Below, in pieces: positions 1-12,309 of a stretch of DNA of 64,000 nt. The notes beneath the pieces are model-generated. The model saw nothing but the letters and a program-made list of their open reading frames with translations. It ran no database searches and was not told where the DNA came from. The stretch's first letter is position 1; every line of letters starts with the position of its first letter. Source of the stretch: Favolaschia claudopus (Eukaryota; Basidiomycota; Agaricomycetes; Agaricales; Mycenaceae); contig JAWWNJ010000003.1 of NCBI GenBank assembly GCA_037176885.1, positions 3,100,001-3,164,000 of the forward strand, in the 5' to 3' direction. A program made the translations under genes and the position numbers.

Positions 1-680
1 AGATATGGGGTGTTTCCATGAATCCACAGACCAGAGGAATGGAGAATCACTGCCGGCGCGTCCAAGCTGAGTTTGGGCATCGGAGGGAGGGAGTGTACAG
101 GTTCCGATGGCGCAAACAGGTCCGCAAATGTAGGGATTGGAAGAATCGTTAATTGCTTTCCCGTCGTTGCTAGTTTGGCCGCTGCTGCGCCGGCAAGTTT
201 CTGCATGCCACCGTCCTTACTCACAAAGATGTGCGAGCAGTTTGTGGATTGGAGGAGATGAGCAACGGCTACATCTGAGTTTCGCGGGGACACAGGAAAA
301 GCTTGATATCCTGCTCGTAGAATTCCGCAGATGAGGGAAAAGTAAGTGATTTGGTCTGCGCTTGGTGAACGATGGAAGTTTAACACGATCCAGCAGTTCT
401 ACGCACCTATAGCGGCGACTATGCCAATAACAGGACGGACATCAGAAGATTCTGGTGCTACTCGTTGAAGAGTAATCTGTGCTGCTTTGTGGAATCCTTG
501 AACAGCGCGCGACCATTCGATTGTTTGTAAATTGTCGTCGGCGTCGGTGTATCGGAAAAGAGGGTGGTTCGGGCTGTTCTTCGCGTGGAGATCGCAAATT
601 TCGGGGAATGTGAGTGACCCATCGAGTGGAGGAGGTCGAAACGTCGAGCTGGAAAGACCTTGAGGTGTGGGCAGCTTCAT
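1..680 (-). CDS. NRPS-like / adenylate-forming reductase, N-terminal part (runs off the window)
   Basis: Partial gene whose 3' part lies beyond position 1. Exon 1 runs 680-407 from an ATG at 680-678. A 51-bp intron (406-356, GTGCGT..GCGCAG) joins to exon 2 from 355. The joined protein reads ...VAAIDQITYFSLICGILRAG, then a pre-A3 stretch ending LDAPAVILHSSG, which is the start of the ATP-binding 'HTSG' loop. This order is that of the AMP-binding domain in basidiomycete NRPS-like (A-T-R) reductases and alpha-aminoadipate-reductase-like enzymes, which activate a carboxylic acid with ATP and usually reduce it to an aldehyde. The carrier and reductase domains are not in view, so the substrate and final activity cannot be read. 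An acyl-CoA synthetase-like enzyme is the alternative. Neighbouring 7-TM and UbiA genes suggest a metabolite cluster (inference). Confidence 0.75.
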
Positions 681-1194
681 GGACGATGGTGGGAGACGTC
701 AAAATTGGGTGTGACGTTTTTGTCAATTTTAAGGGATCAGATCCGCGGGGCGGGAACGATGGCCGGCAACGCCGAAATTGCGAATGCGAATCGGGAATCG
801 GGATTATTGTTCGGAGAATTCAAAGTCACGACAAAGCCCGCTTACCAGGAACACGGTCATATTTTCATCCCAATCTTCTTCTCCCGCTCATCATCAACAT
901 CCGGCGGGCGTGGATTGTTTCGAATTGAACTTGATGCCAGTGGTAAATTCGGCGTAGGTAAGGGAACTCAGGTCTATTTCCTATGTTCTGCCACCAAGCA
1001 ATGGCCAGATACACTGAAGAAGGTTCGCTGAAGCTGTTCCGCAGTGGACTCGGATCAGACCTGAGTGACAGAACCAACATGAAGTGCCATCACAAAACTC
1101 CCACGGTTCGATTTAGCTCTATCACCACTTGGAACAACCTTCATCTTCGCATTCTAATGATATGCATACATACAGAGAAGATAGGGCCGGGTAG
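681..1194. other. Intergenic, tandem minus-strand genes
   Basis: The 514 bases between the stop of the 7-TM gene and the start of the NRPS-like gene, both on the minus strand. This should hold the promoter of the NRPS-like gene. Short ORFs on both strands show no family resemblance and I see no repeat or RNA gene. Confidence 0.5.
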
Positions 1195-2558
1195 TTATTT
1201 TGGATGCTCGTATCTGTCAGGCTTCCCGCTCTCATTCCTGTCGAACGACTCTGTTCCATAATCTGCTTGAACCTCGACCAAGCGAGACACATTGACTGCT
1301 GCCACTCGAAGGGGAAACGACCCACTCGCATTCCGTGAATTTGTTTGACTTGAGTCGCCCATAGCAAGCCGTAGAATGATCATGCTGAAGGTTATTCCCT
1401 AAAATTGCTTTCAATCCTCGGCGAGCGGGCACACTACGAGATTTCTTACAATCAGTGGAGCGGTCTAGAGTAATTGTCAATAGAGTGTTAACATCCTTTG
1501 CAATTCGATAGCAGCTCACAAGATCAAGAACAATGAATTGAGCGTTTGAGTTCATCCCGTAGACAACGACCAAAGCAATCAATGCCGCAGAATAGGTCGC
1601 CGCAGATTCAAGAAATATTATCTGGGCATGATTGGTGACTTTGTACAGCTCGAGAAAAAATTAAATTGAATGTACCAGGGCGGAGTAGACTCTACTGCTT
1701 CCAGCATTTGCTTTGTGAAGGCGCATCCGTGTTTTTAAAATGCGGTACGCGATGAGTACTGTGAAAACACATTTAAGTAACAGCGGGTCAAAAATTTCAT
1801 ATGAAATCTCACTGGTGCACACGACATTTGTAGCCAATGTCATACATATAAATCCTGTCACAAGCGGCTTGAGTCGAGTCAAGAAGATACCGCCCTGATG
1901 TGTTTGTAGAAACGCGTGCGTAGTAGCGTATCCAACGGCTAGGGTCTGTGAGCGTTCTTGAAAGCCAGTCTAACACTACGATGTATACCTCCGGTCCCAA
2001 GCCAGAGAAGAATGGGAAGACCGACGATAAGCCAATTTCTTCCCCAGACAACATGACATCGATAAATCTAGCATTGAATTCAGGCTTTCCTCCAGGGACA
2101 ACATCGAAGTGTGTCCATACCACAAAGAAATCCCCGGCCAGAGTCAAAGTAACATAGACCGCTGTCTTTGCAGCTTGGAGGGGATTCGATACGTCCGCAT
2201 AATATGCAAGCGCCCCAAGCGGAGAATTGAGAAACGCATTGGTAGCTCGAACGATGTCGATGATCCAATGCTAGTGCGCTCAGCCGAGCAGTTGTTGAGC
2301 GCAGAGAAGCTACTCACGACGATGGAGAGCAACCATATTAGAGCTAGGGTGGACAGCATTAAAGGACTGTTGTTCGCGAACCGACGCTGGAAAATGACGC
2401 GGAGGGTGGCACCGCCCATGACGGTGAACATTCCCAGATTGAACGTCTCCAAAACGAGTGCTATCAACTGATTAAGGAATTAGCTGAGAGCAAACTTTCT
2501 CATTTTTGAAAATGAAACGACGCACAGAGGCCTTGTCGAGAGGTATCTCAGCCATCAT
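1195..2558 (-). CDS. Seven-transmembrane integral membrane protein (Agaricomycete-expanded family)
   Basis: Nine exons give a 322-aa protein with consistent phases: 2558-2526, 2467-2318, 2270-2121, 2067-1989, 1938-1813, 1758-1676, 1648-1520, 1464-1450, 1398-1195. The order of motifs is that of a large Agaricomycete family of small integral membrane proteins: PLDKASLIALVLETF (TM1), a second helix ending in HWIIDIVRA, AYYADVSNPLQAAKTAVYVT, then IYRCHVVWGRNW before TM4, and LESAATYSAALIALVV (TM6). No enzymatic motif is visible. Seven hydrophobic helices suggest a receptor- or channel-like surface protein, but the function is not established. Exon 8 is only 15 nt. The start is the first of two adjacent ATGs. 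The gene is divergent from the UbiA gene, with 781 bp between them. Confidence 0.8.
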
Positions 2559-3339
2559 GGTGCAAAGCTTTCGGGAAGTGGCGCGTTCCGAGACTATAGA
2601 GAAGGCTGGAAAGAGGGGACTATTCCACAGGAAGGCAAGGGAGGTGGTCGCAAAACGAGGCGCGGGAGGCGAGATTAATTTTGATGATGAAAAGGCCGGA
2701 CAAAATGTAAAATGGGGAAGATGAGCAATCTGTCCTCTGCGCTCCTTGGAACTTGATCAGGCTGATATTTCGCACACACCTCCCGCGATGACCCTGAGAT
2801 TTCAGCAAGTCCGCGCGATGGTGACTTCGGCGAAACCCGGTGATAACGACCGTCAGAACCGTGACATCGGAGGAGATCTTTTGCGCTCACCGTTTCCAAT
2901 TTCTGCGCGATATCCATCCATGGAATGTGAGGTTTTAGCATTCTCCCGCATACAGTCGTGAGCTTCTGACTGATAGCAAGGAGGTTCTGATGTTGTATGA
3001 TAGGTGTTCGTGCCTCGGGTCCAATCCGAGACGGGGAGACGGGTTTCCGAATTATCTTCCAATTCTGTTTTTGTTTCTGGCACATCCACATTGCATCGAA
3101 AGCAACGTCCGATTCGCGGATACTGTGTCTTTGCCAATGCTCACCTCACACAGGTTTAGCGACTCAGATCAGTCCCCCAAAGGCCTTCGTTGTCTGCGCA
3201 TCTTTGAAGCGATATATACCAAGGTTTCGGAGATCTTCATGCATGGTTCCGCAGGCGGCGGTATTGCATACACTATCTCGGACTGATCGGGAGGAGTGAG
3301 GGCGCATAAATCTTCTAAAACATACCGTCTCCCAAAGTA
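2559..3339. promoter_or_regulatory. Shared divergent promoter region (7-TM / UbiA)
   Basis: The 781 bases between two divergently transcribed genes. Short ORFs on both strands lack similarity to known families and are not supported. I find no clear TATA box or repeat, so the region is annotated only from its position. Confidence 0.4.
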
Positions 3340-4443
3340 ATGGCGGCCATTCTGTCCCTCGTCAATGCATTTTGCAATATTCCCCAGTTCATCTGGACCC
3401 TGATATTATTCACCTATACCGACTTCAAGACTATCGTGGTGAGAATCTCGTGGAAAAAAGAAAGACATTACTGAGTAGAAGTAATCGGTCACAGATTCCG
3501 GTGGTAAGAGGCCACATTGACTCGCCGTCAGACTCAACCCCAGCTCAAACGGCTGCAGACAATATTCGCCTCGGTTGCGGCGCCAGTTCATTCCTCAAGA
3601 CGATTTCTGTATGGTGTAGTTTGGACTTGGCTGCACCTCTTGCAAGTCGACGTTTCGAATCAATACCAAACGGCCGTAGAGGACGCTATCAACCGACCTT
3701 GGCGGCCCCTACCAGGGAACCGAATCTCCCAGAGCTCGGCGGCGATTTTGCGCTGGCTCTTGATCCCTCTTTGCGTGTTAGCTTCGTTTCCCTTTGGAAG
3801 TAGAGTGGTTCTGTCATCTTTAGGATTGACGGCGCTGCTGGTCGCTCACGATGAGCTAAATTGGGACAAACACTGGGCAAGTAAGAATATCATCAATACG
3901 TTTGGATATATGTGTTTCGAGCTTGGAGCGACGCGGATTATGAGTGAGTATATTCATTTTCTTTTCGGAGAATATGCTCACCGGTCAATCGTAGACGCAA
4001 ATCTCCAACTTGACGGTACTGCCGTGCAAGCGCTTGTATTCAACGCCCTAGTGGTGCTCACCACAATTCATTCACAAGACTTCTCGGATATGGAGGGAGA
4101 TGCAGCACTTGGCCGAAAGACTTTTCCCATTTACGCACCGAATATCTCTCGCATCGTCACCCCTGCGCTTTTAGTAGCGTGGTCCGTTCTTTTAGGATGG
4201 GCGTGGAGTCTGGGTCCCACGAGCCTGTTTGTGTTGTATGGTTTGGCTGGAGTAGTGGGATGTCGATTTTTCTTGTTTCGCTCACGAGGGTACGATGCCA
4301 ACACCTATGTGATATACAACGTAAGCTATAACATGGGTCCTGGGTACTTGAATCATCATCTCAAACTTGTTTTTCACAAGGGCTGGCTTTTACTTACCCA
4401 TCTTCTACCTGCCCATGGTCGATGGGGTGTAATGAGTTTATAG
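3340..4443 (+). CDS. UbiA-family prenyltransferase or terpene-cyclase-like membrane protein
   Basis: Four exons (3340-3438, 3559-3943, 3995-4320, 4381-4443) encode 290 aa with consistent phases, the usual UbiA length. Several membrane helices are evident. The second aspartate-rich motif is canonical (DFSDMEGD, followed by GRKTFP). The first is altered: NQYQTAVED, then NRPWRPLP, so the classic NDxxDxxxD has Q at position 2 and T at position 5. UbiA enzymes bind a prenyl diphosphate through Mg2+ held by both Asp motifs. Some fungal members with an altered first motif, such as the fumagillin-pathway bergamotene synthase, act as terpene cyclases (established knowledge). The gene could therefore be an aromatic prenyltransferase or a UbiA-type cyclase. 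It lies beside an NRPS-like gene. Confidence 0.85.
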
Positions 4444-5325
4444 ATTGGACTTGGCGGTTTCTTTCATTTCGATCTGGGGCCACTGGATGAGGGACGTGTC
4501 ACGTCTTCGAACCAGTCAACTGCTGTCCAGATTCCAAGTGTCGGATATCTGAAACAAGATGAGACGATCCTTCGAAGATCCACATGCGCTCAGGCGTTTC
4601 TCGACTTCGATAGGTACATACTCAATCCTGTGAGAGAATGAGATCACTTCGACGGCTCGAAGCTCCTGCACCGACAGGGCCTAATTCACGAATTCAGTCG
4701 CCTAAACTGTCCATGACAGGTAGCAGCTGAGTAGTACGGTACTAAGTAGTACCAGCTGCCAAGAGCTGCCAGCAAAGTACTTACTTCAAGTTTGCCAGTG
4801 GCCCAGTGCTTCAAGTACCAGTCACGCGGAGCACGAAGCTAGCGCTGAGCGCTGCCAGTGAGTGTCTTGTCGTTGTTTGTTTGACAGAGAAGGGCAAGCG
4901 CGAGGTGTGCGGGGACCAAGGAGCGTCAGAATCGCGAGAGAAAAAAGCAAGAGGCGATCTTTGGTTGTATTTGGGGAATGATGTCGGCATTAGCCCGGGC
5001 CGAAGATTAGATTAGATTGTCTCGGAACTCAAGTTGTACAGGTTGTACACCGTTCAGCTAGATGGTTCTCAGCTGGCCTGGTGTATCATAGTATGTAATA
5101 CTCTCCTCAGAGTGGTCCAGCACTTTGAGAACTCTGTACGCTCAAGACAAAATATGAAAATTCTTGATTACCTACTTACTCTTTCGAGCGGACAATCCGA
5201 AAGTCTTGTTTCCCCCGTTGGCACGATGTTCAAAAAAACCATAGAATGTTGATTAATCATTCGATCTACCAGATATCCTTAAACCAAATACCGCTATGTA
5301 CCCAAGGCATCAAATTGTGACTGCT
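4444..5325. other. Intergenic region between two gene 3' ends
   Basis: The 882 bases between the 3' ends of the UbiA gene (+) and the secreted-protein gene (-). A small imperfect palindrome lies at 4723-4759: GCAGCTG and CAGCTGC arms flank GTAGTAC/GTACTA blocks, and it could be a mini-transposon relic. Two short plus ORFs (4806-5015, 5034-5252) show no recognisable features and are not called. Confidence 0.4.
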
Positions 5326-8300
5326 TCATGTCGGTATGAACCCCGTTGCGCCGGTCAGGATATAGCTGCCAAATGTGAGCCCTGGTAAGATCTGGTTATT
5401 CGCACAGGCAGATGCAGTCGCAGCTGCCACTGCACAGATATAGTAGAGTAGGGCACCCATGTTCGGCTGCGCGGGACTGTAGATGATACTACAGTGCAGC
5501 GGCTGATCCTTTACAACAAAGGAAAACGGGACAGTGACTCCGCCCGTGTTGCCGTTGCACTGCATAGAAATGAAGGCGTTCTCAAATTTAGGCTGTCCAA
5601 CTGGTAGAGTGCCTGTGCCAATAGACCACTCGCATCCGGGGAACTGGGTCGAAATATCTGCCGCGATGAAATGATTGGCAACGAAATTACTTCCGGTCCC
5701 CAGTCCGTAGTGTTGAGTATCGTTTGCCCCAAGAATTCTGAAACCAGATGATAATACGGGTGTTCCATCCTGGAATACCCCACTTTGAACCTCTCCCTCT
5801 GTGCCTGGGAAGTTACAACTGGGAAATGTAAACGCCGGAGGAGCGAGGTCCTAGCAGAGGAATATCGATCAAACAGGGCTCACAACGAAGAGGTTGTGAA
5901 AAGACACTTTACCTGCCAGTTAAAGTTCTGAGGCGTGACCTAAAAATGCTCAGTGCGAGAAACATTGGACAGCAATGGAGAGTCACTTACACCCATGTGG
6001 TAGACAGACAGGCACGGCGGTATGGCCGTATTGGTTTGAGTTGCGACCAGTTGTACCCTTCTCCTATAGTACGCAAGAGAATTGTCGCCTCTCGATCTAA
6101 AATGGACGAGAATATTACTCCTGTAACGCTATATGTTAGACCGAACCTACGTGCATCCCGTGGGATAGGTTGCAAGCAACTGGCGCAACCAGCTATTGAA
6201 TTCGACCGGGAGATTGACGTCGGGTGACTGCGGTGTTATCTGAGAGAGTCGATGTTGAACACGTAGAGCTGTGTATTGGAACACTCCTGCAGTATCTCTG
6301 AAATCTGTGTTGTATGATGGATTAAATGTTGTTTTTATTGTGGGATAATACGTACATGTACCCAATGCGGCCAGGTTTCGGAGGAAGTATTCGACATCCT
6401 GTAATGGATCCGTTGAGACAAGATCCATGATCTTGTCGATGTTGTCCTTCTGAGGAGGGTTGTTTACGGCTGCTCTATTGTTGTTCACGATATTTGATTT
6501 CGCTGCAGGAAGATTTTTTCAACTCTCCATCCCCCATACAAGAGAAGATCGTACCCTGATTCATCGGCTTGTCCACCCAAACCATGTTTCTGACCTGTAC
6601 AGAAGTTATCATTGCACTGGAAATAAAAGAGAGAAATCGGACATCGTCAATATCGCCGAGCAGTAATTGAGCCCAGGAGGTCACACCATCCCATCCTGTA
6701 GGATCCCAAACATTGTTTGCGAACCTAAAGTCGCTTGTCATCTTCGGTATGTAGAAAAATAGAGACACTCGTACCAGTTGCAATTGAGTTGTGGATATTT
6801 TCGTATGAGCCACAGCAAAAATTGCCCCACGTGTCCAATTTCTGCGAGAGGCATAAGAAAGAATGCAAGCATGAAGGGTAAGGTGTATGCACCTAGTACA
6901 TGCTCCTCTTTGGTTCAGAGTTTCAGTGAAACACTGGGGAAGAACATGGACCAAAAGCTTACGATTCACATCTCCTGCTCCATTCCCGTTCGGACGACCA
7001 CCGACCTTCGTCCCAGAGAGAACAATGCCTGACCCAAATACGTTATTGAGGCCAATGCTATAGTAGTAGGCAGCTTTAAGGTCAACAGATTGGGGATTTG
7101 TAACTGATAGCCCGCAACTGGAGAACTTCATCGCTGATCCAGAGCATGTTAATAACAAAAATCCCTGCCGTAGAGCCTGGAACTTACTTCTACCAGCGCG
7201 TGCTATGAGAGCACTGCGTCTTCGATCCGGGTCAGTTCCCTGGCCATCCCAGTCCTCGTTCTCAGAATCGTCAGATAAATGATACCCGGAGCTAGGTGTA
7301 AGACAAGTTGGGGCGGCAGAGGAACTGCTTGCTGAAGCTGTTTTCGACGACGTCGATGTGGATGTGGATGTTGATGTGGGACTGGGGTCTGTCCATGACC
7401 CGGTCCACCCTGCAGGAGGTGCAGCCGAAGGTGTGACGCCGCCGGGGATCCCAACATCTTTGGGTAGAAGTCCGCCAATGAGCCCGCCGAATAGAAGCAG
7501 CCACCAATCATCCCCGTTACTGTTCTTGTCTCCCGGTGGGCCAGTTATGTTCTGAGGTGGCGAATCAGAGGACGTCGGAACGGCTACCACTGTCGTGAAT
7601 GATGGAGGGACAGTGAAAGTTACGGATGGAACAGAGACTGGAGGCACAATGTTGGGGTCTGCACCGACGTCAATAGAGGCTCCGAGGACAAATGAGACAC
7701 AAGAGACATACTCCACGTCGGTGTGATGGCTCCGGGCATGGACACATCGGAGGGAAGTGGACCATTGACTGGGGTTCCTCCGGGAGCCAGCGTGATCCTA
7801 GCACTTGCGAAGATGATGACCGTCGTAGTCGAGGGTATCGCAATGATAACATTTGTTTCCGAGTTAGCGAAGGTTTCGGATACCGCCCCAGACGACGGAA
7901 TCGGATTGGGATCTGCGCCTGGTCAGTGGATGCGGAAACAGCCAGGCATCAGACTTACTCCATTCAATTTGAGTGTAAGTTGGGCTCGGTGGATCTGTTG
8001 TTGTCTACATGCATTTTCATATCGAACGAAATGCAGTTTGGAGAGGAAACTGCGCACTGTAGTGGAAGGGAAAGAGGAAAAATGGAGCCAATCGTTGAAA
8101 CTACGTCGATCATCGGTCAACGGAGTTGGGAATAATGTAATAACAGACTCACTTCAAATACGGAACCGAGTTTCCGGTAGCCGCCCATGTAGTGATTGCG
8201 TTCCAGAATGAGATAACGACCGAGTTCGAACTAGAATCCGTATTGTGATTGAGTTACTAAGTTAGGCGCTTCGAAAACATAACGCCTACCTGGGATAGTT

Positions 8301-9051
8301 GGCCGAGTTGATAGCAGATAGCTCTCCATAGTAGAAGTCAATATAATTCTGTTGAGTTATGGGGCTTATGCCGATTTAGAAAGTAAACGATGTAGATTTG
8401 TGTGATCTTACCAGCCACCGGCATTCCATGCACAATCCCCAACGATACCCGCATAGATCTGTGAGCATACATTAGTGGAAAGTGGTAGGAAGCAGTCAAT
8501 GGCTTGACCGATGCATAATCCAGAGACTCCTGTGCTGCGTTGGTTATGATCTGCAGACTGTTCTAGTTGGATCACGAATAGGAAGAGATACCGCACAAAT
8601 CCTGTTTGGCATTCCACGCTCGATATCAGATCCCCGACCTGCAAGGTACGTTATCAACAGGAATAGGGAGCGAAAACGCTGGTCCTCACCCCGTAACAAG
8701 TAGCTGCAGCAACGCAGGACTTGATTCCCCAGAGGTTGTTGAAAGTCTGCGAACGTGTGCATGAGCGGGCGAGCATTATAGAAACTTCAAAGGACCAACC
8801 TCCGCATCGACAGTGTCAATGCAATTGGCGGCCAAATTGAGGCAAGACAGTTCCACAGTTTTGAGGCAAGCAGGAATCGCCGCTCGCCGAGAGATACGCG
8901 ACGGAGTTGGCAAGACAGAGGCCGAGGTAGAAGCCGATGTCGCTCGTACAGAAGCAAAGCTGGCGGGGGTAGAGATAGGATTTGAAATAGGTGGTGGTAT
9001 GCTCCGGGGCGGCGGAGCGGGGATGGCTAATAATCCGAGAAGTCCACGCAT
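5326..9051 (-). CDS. Large secreted Cys/Pro/Ser-rich protein of unknown function
   Basis: A multi-exon gene (about 16 exons) read from ATG 9051 to stop 5326. The N-terminus MRGLLGLLAIPAPPP suggests a signal peptide with a Pro/Ser/Thr-rich stretch. Next come a Cys-containing module (SSVECQTGF, GLCIGQAIDCF, VGDCAWNAGG, ITQQNYIDFYYG) and a valine/threonine-rich part. A hydrophobic DWWLLLFGGLIGGLLP segment and a GWTGSWTDPSPT plus STS-rich linker follow. The large C-terminal region has WVDKPMNQ, PVLSSGFRILGAND, and a C-terminus rich in aromatic and small residues. Most exon junctions join in frame. The one near 6750-6790 could not be resolved with certainty. I recognise the pattern as a secreted family common in Agaricomycetes but cannot name a catalytic fold or activity. 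The hydrophobic segment could be a membrane anchor. Confidence 0.6.
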
Positions 9052-10032
9052 AGTGCTAGAAGGTGTGCTGGTGGGTTCACTACAGGGCGGTAAACCTATG
9101 TTCGCCTTTATATAGAATTTAATACTGACCATATAATTCGTGCGTATGCGGGCCATGGGACAGTGGACCCACAAAATGCTCGGAGCTATCAAAATCCAGG
9201 GGTATGCATGCGGCGTCTAGCCTCACCTAAAGCCGGTCAGGAACATTATGGTAAGATACAGCAGTTAAGCGTACTAAGCAGAACAATTCCATGGACTTGG
9301 AACACCTTCTTGTTTTGAAAGCACCGCATGGCCAACGGTGGACCCACAATGAAGTGCTGGGATGCGATTGGTCAATCAACTAGGCCTCCGGAGTCCGTTG
9401 TAGGGTACGGGGAGGTTCGCAATTAATCATTGCAGGACGAGTACACAGAAGCTAAAGCCAATGACCGAACAAGAAGCCGGCTTCAAATTACCCATAATGA
9501 AAGATGGTGATTTTCCTATGTCAGAAGAATCAGAAGAACATCGAAGTCGCCAGTCGGCGGTAAGCAAAATCCTGTTGTTAAATATGTAACTGGCGCCAAA
9601 CTGTCAGTGGCGCTCAGGAATCCGATGTTGATATAAGGCACAACACCGCACGGCAAAACATGGACCCATGCTAGAAAAGTTCGCTCGGCTTGGGCTTGAA
9701 ATCCGTGGAAACTTGGGTCAGGCTGGTCGAGACTCGAGAGCCTTCGAGACTTGTGAAATTGCCGACATACTTAGGTATCATAAGTAGTCTTGGATGGACG
9801 GTTGAGCGGCTGAACAATAGACCGAGGAAGTGTAGCCTCCGCGATGAAGTCGGACGTCGTTAACCAAAGAACACGCGGTGATACAGGCATACAGAATGAG
9901 GGTCAAAAGGAAGAGATTTTCGTGGGAAAGTTTCATTTGTTTTTACGTTATTTGCCACGTCTGCCGGAAGCAGTGCGCAACCTTGCGCAACCTGCCTTTT
10001 CCCAAGTTTCCCCCCTCACCGCTTTGTGTACT
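9052..10032. promoter_or_regulatory. Divergent intergenic region
   Basis: The 981 bases upstream of both the secreted-protein gene (-) and the first F-box-like gene (+). Direct repeats of a short GTGGACCCACAA-type motif occur near 9165 and 9342. No coding region is supported. The open frame from 9844 is read-through of exon 1 of the next gene. Confidence 0.4.
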
Positions 10033-11789
10033 ATGCGGCCTTCTGAACAACGGTTGCCCCTCAACCATGACATTCTGGGCTGTATCATGGCATCGTCTCC
10101 AGACTTCGATACACTTCACTCATCGCTTCTCATCTGCAAGATATTTTACTCCGCATTCCGAACTCGTCCGAAGGTAATCGCAGATTTTTTGAATTGCCCG
10201 TTTCAACGAGATCAAACAGGGTATTACCTGGGAAGTAGCGCACAACGTAGTTGGCTCTACTCTGCCACAAGCACTTCGCGTTCTAAAGTATCCTTACGGC
10301 GACAATACCCCGGAATCAGAGCCATTGGCAATGGCTGCAGCGTCGCCAGAAAGCAGCATCCCGGACAGTATCACAGCCCAGGAGAAGCACGCTCTGACGG
10401 AAAACTCCGAATTGATTCAAGCTCTGGAGGATATCTACAGTTTCACGTCTGTCTTTCATAGTCTCTCCTCGATTCTCCGTTGACACTGGACACACTGGAC
10501 TGCAGGAACAAAGACCGCACATCCAAAACGAGTGTTCTTACCCATTTGGAAACCCTGCGCTTTAGACGGGCGATGTATCGGTTTTTATTGTATTCCAAGA
10601 TCTTTCCTTCCACTGCATACATCCAGTTTCCTTTCGACGATCTGCTCCCTCATAGATTGCTCAAGCAGCGGATGGCGATTCTTGATGTATATCCCACAGA
10701 AGAGCTTCTAGAATTATCTTCCGCTGTCGAGTTCGTTCGAAGCATGCTCGACGTCGCGAAGAAGTACTCTGGTATGTAGCAGACTTTCATTCCACACGTT
10801 CTTGCAGGAACTGAGACTCGGATTTGCCTTTCAGGTGACGACTTGAATGAATTTCTGCTGTCAACCGGCCCATCCGGAGCATTGATGGTCTGGAATAATT
10901 GGAACTATTACGTTCTCGAAGACCGAGTGGACCTCGAGTTCGTGGAGGAGGAAGTAATTCCGCCTGGAATGGTCGACTACTTCTCTACTCCGCTACAGAA
11001 AGTCTTGGAGGAACGTAACGTCTTACCCCAGAGCACGGGCTCGCCTACTTCAAAATATATCTTGGACCAAGTCAACGGCGAGAATGATTGCTGTACGTCC
11101 TTCGTTAACTTCCACGTCGACCTAATTAAGATATGTGCATGTGCAGGCTCCCAATGCGGTGCTCCAGATGGCCTTAAGTTATACTGTGAAGCTAGTACGC
11201 TGAAGGTGCTGCATGTATTACCCCCCAACTCACCGTTTGCAGACTGGCATCGCTTTCCCTCCAGGCTTCGGAACCTTCTCAAAGTGAATTTAAGATCCAA
11301 CACCACCATCCAACACTCCTTCTTCGAAAAAGCGCTCAAGCTGGAATATTCAGCCGAACTCGGCGAGCTCTACGGCGACCTTTTTACGCTAAGAAACGAC
11401 ACCACACCGGTGTTCGATGCATGGAAAAGGTCGGGTTCCTACTGTCGACGTTGCCTGTCCCGATTCTTCGACGAGCATATCTGGATTTGGTTTTTGAATG
11501 AGCGAGTCAAGGGTTAGTGCTTTGAATTCCTCGTTTATTTATTTCCTACGCCGCAACAGAGGGTTGGACACCTCCTGAAAATTGCCCGTAAGCCTCACTG
11601 ATTAAACATCCTCTATCTCGATCCTCAGCTTCACAACAGGGATGGATTTGACTGTCGTCTGCAAGGAAAGGACAGAGCCCACGAAGAAGAGAAAAATGTA
11701 CGTTTTGTGCTTATTGCATCATGGTCAATAACTTGATCCCGCCCTAGCATCTGTGTTTCCCCGTCAATTACGTGCTATCCTCAAACTAG
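10033..11789 (+). CDS. F-box-like protein, tandem copy 1 (intact)
   Basis: Eight exons (10033-10173, 10220-10446, 10506-10771, 10835-11092, 11147-11512, 11560-11587, 11640-11697, 11748-11789) give 461 aa with all phases consistent. The N-terminus LPLNHDILGCIM...SSLLICKIFYSAF has the spacing of a divergent F-box, which would recruit substrates to an SCF ubiquitin ligase. The remainder matches a family repeated in Agaricomycetes. Its motifs include FRRAMYRFLLYSKIFP, TEELLELSSAVEFV, LSTGPSGALMVW, a CSQCGAPDGLKLYCEA Cys motif, DEHIWIWF, and a C-terminal Cys/His tail KNHLCFPVN. A paralog follows at 14176 with the same exon structure, including two unusual donors (GTCTGT here, GTTTGG there) at the same site. 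The target is unknown. Confidence 0.8.
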
Positions 11790-12305
11790 AAGTTTATAAA
11801 TTCTTTGCGGAGATCCTGGGTGAAGACGAGACTTGTCAACATCCGACACTTATCACATAGTAGTTGGCCGTCGGAACGTGGGTGAATATAAGCTCCGGAA
11901 GCAAAGAACCTCTGAAAACTACGTACCCATTAGCGATGTCAGGCACGGATGGACCCACAAAGATTTGTGGCCGTCAAAGGTCATGTGGTCGTAGTTCCTG
12001 GGATATCAAGCCGCAGTCCGAGATACAAATCTGCTGCGACGGCCTCTGTGATTGAGTACTTGCGACAGAATGGCGCGGACATCAAGCCATACGGCGCAGA
12101 GCCTCTTCTACGTTAATTATTAGGCGGTAGCTGTCTGAGAAGTATGGAGGATGGACGGACGCCGCTCCATTGAAACGAGAGAGCTGGTGGGGACTCAACA
12201 CGGATCTTGATCGATAGCTCATGCGCTGTTAAAGCCAAAGTTCCGCACAGAGCCAGTCTGATGATCAACTTCAAAGTCGACACGCGAAACTAAGAGCAGG
12301 AAGAG
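11790..12305. other. Intergenic region upstream of the LTR element
   Basis: About 516 bases after the first F-box-like gene and before the retroelement target-site duplication. No supported gene is seen. An ORF at 11864-12055 has no recognisable features. Confidence 0.4.
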
Positions 12306-12309
12306 GTAT

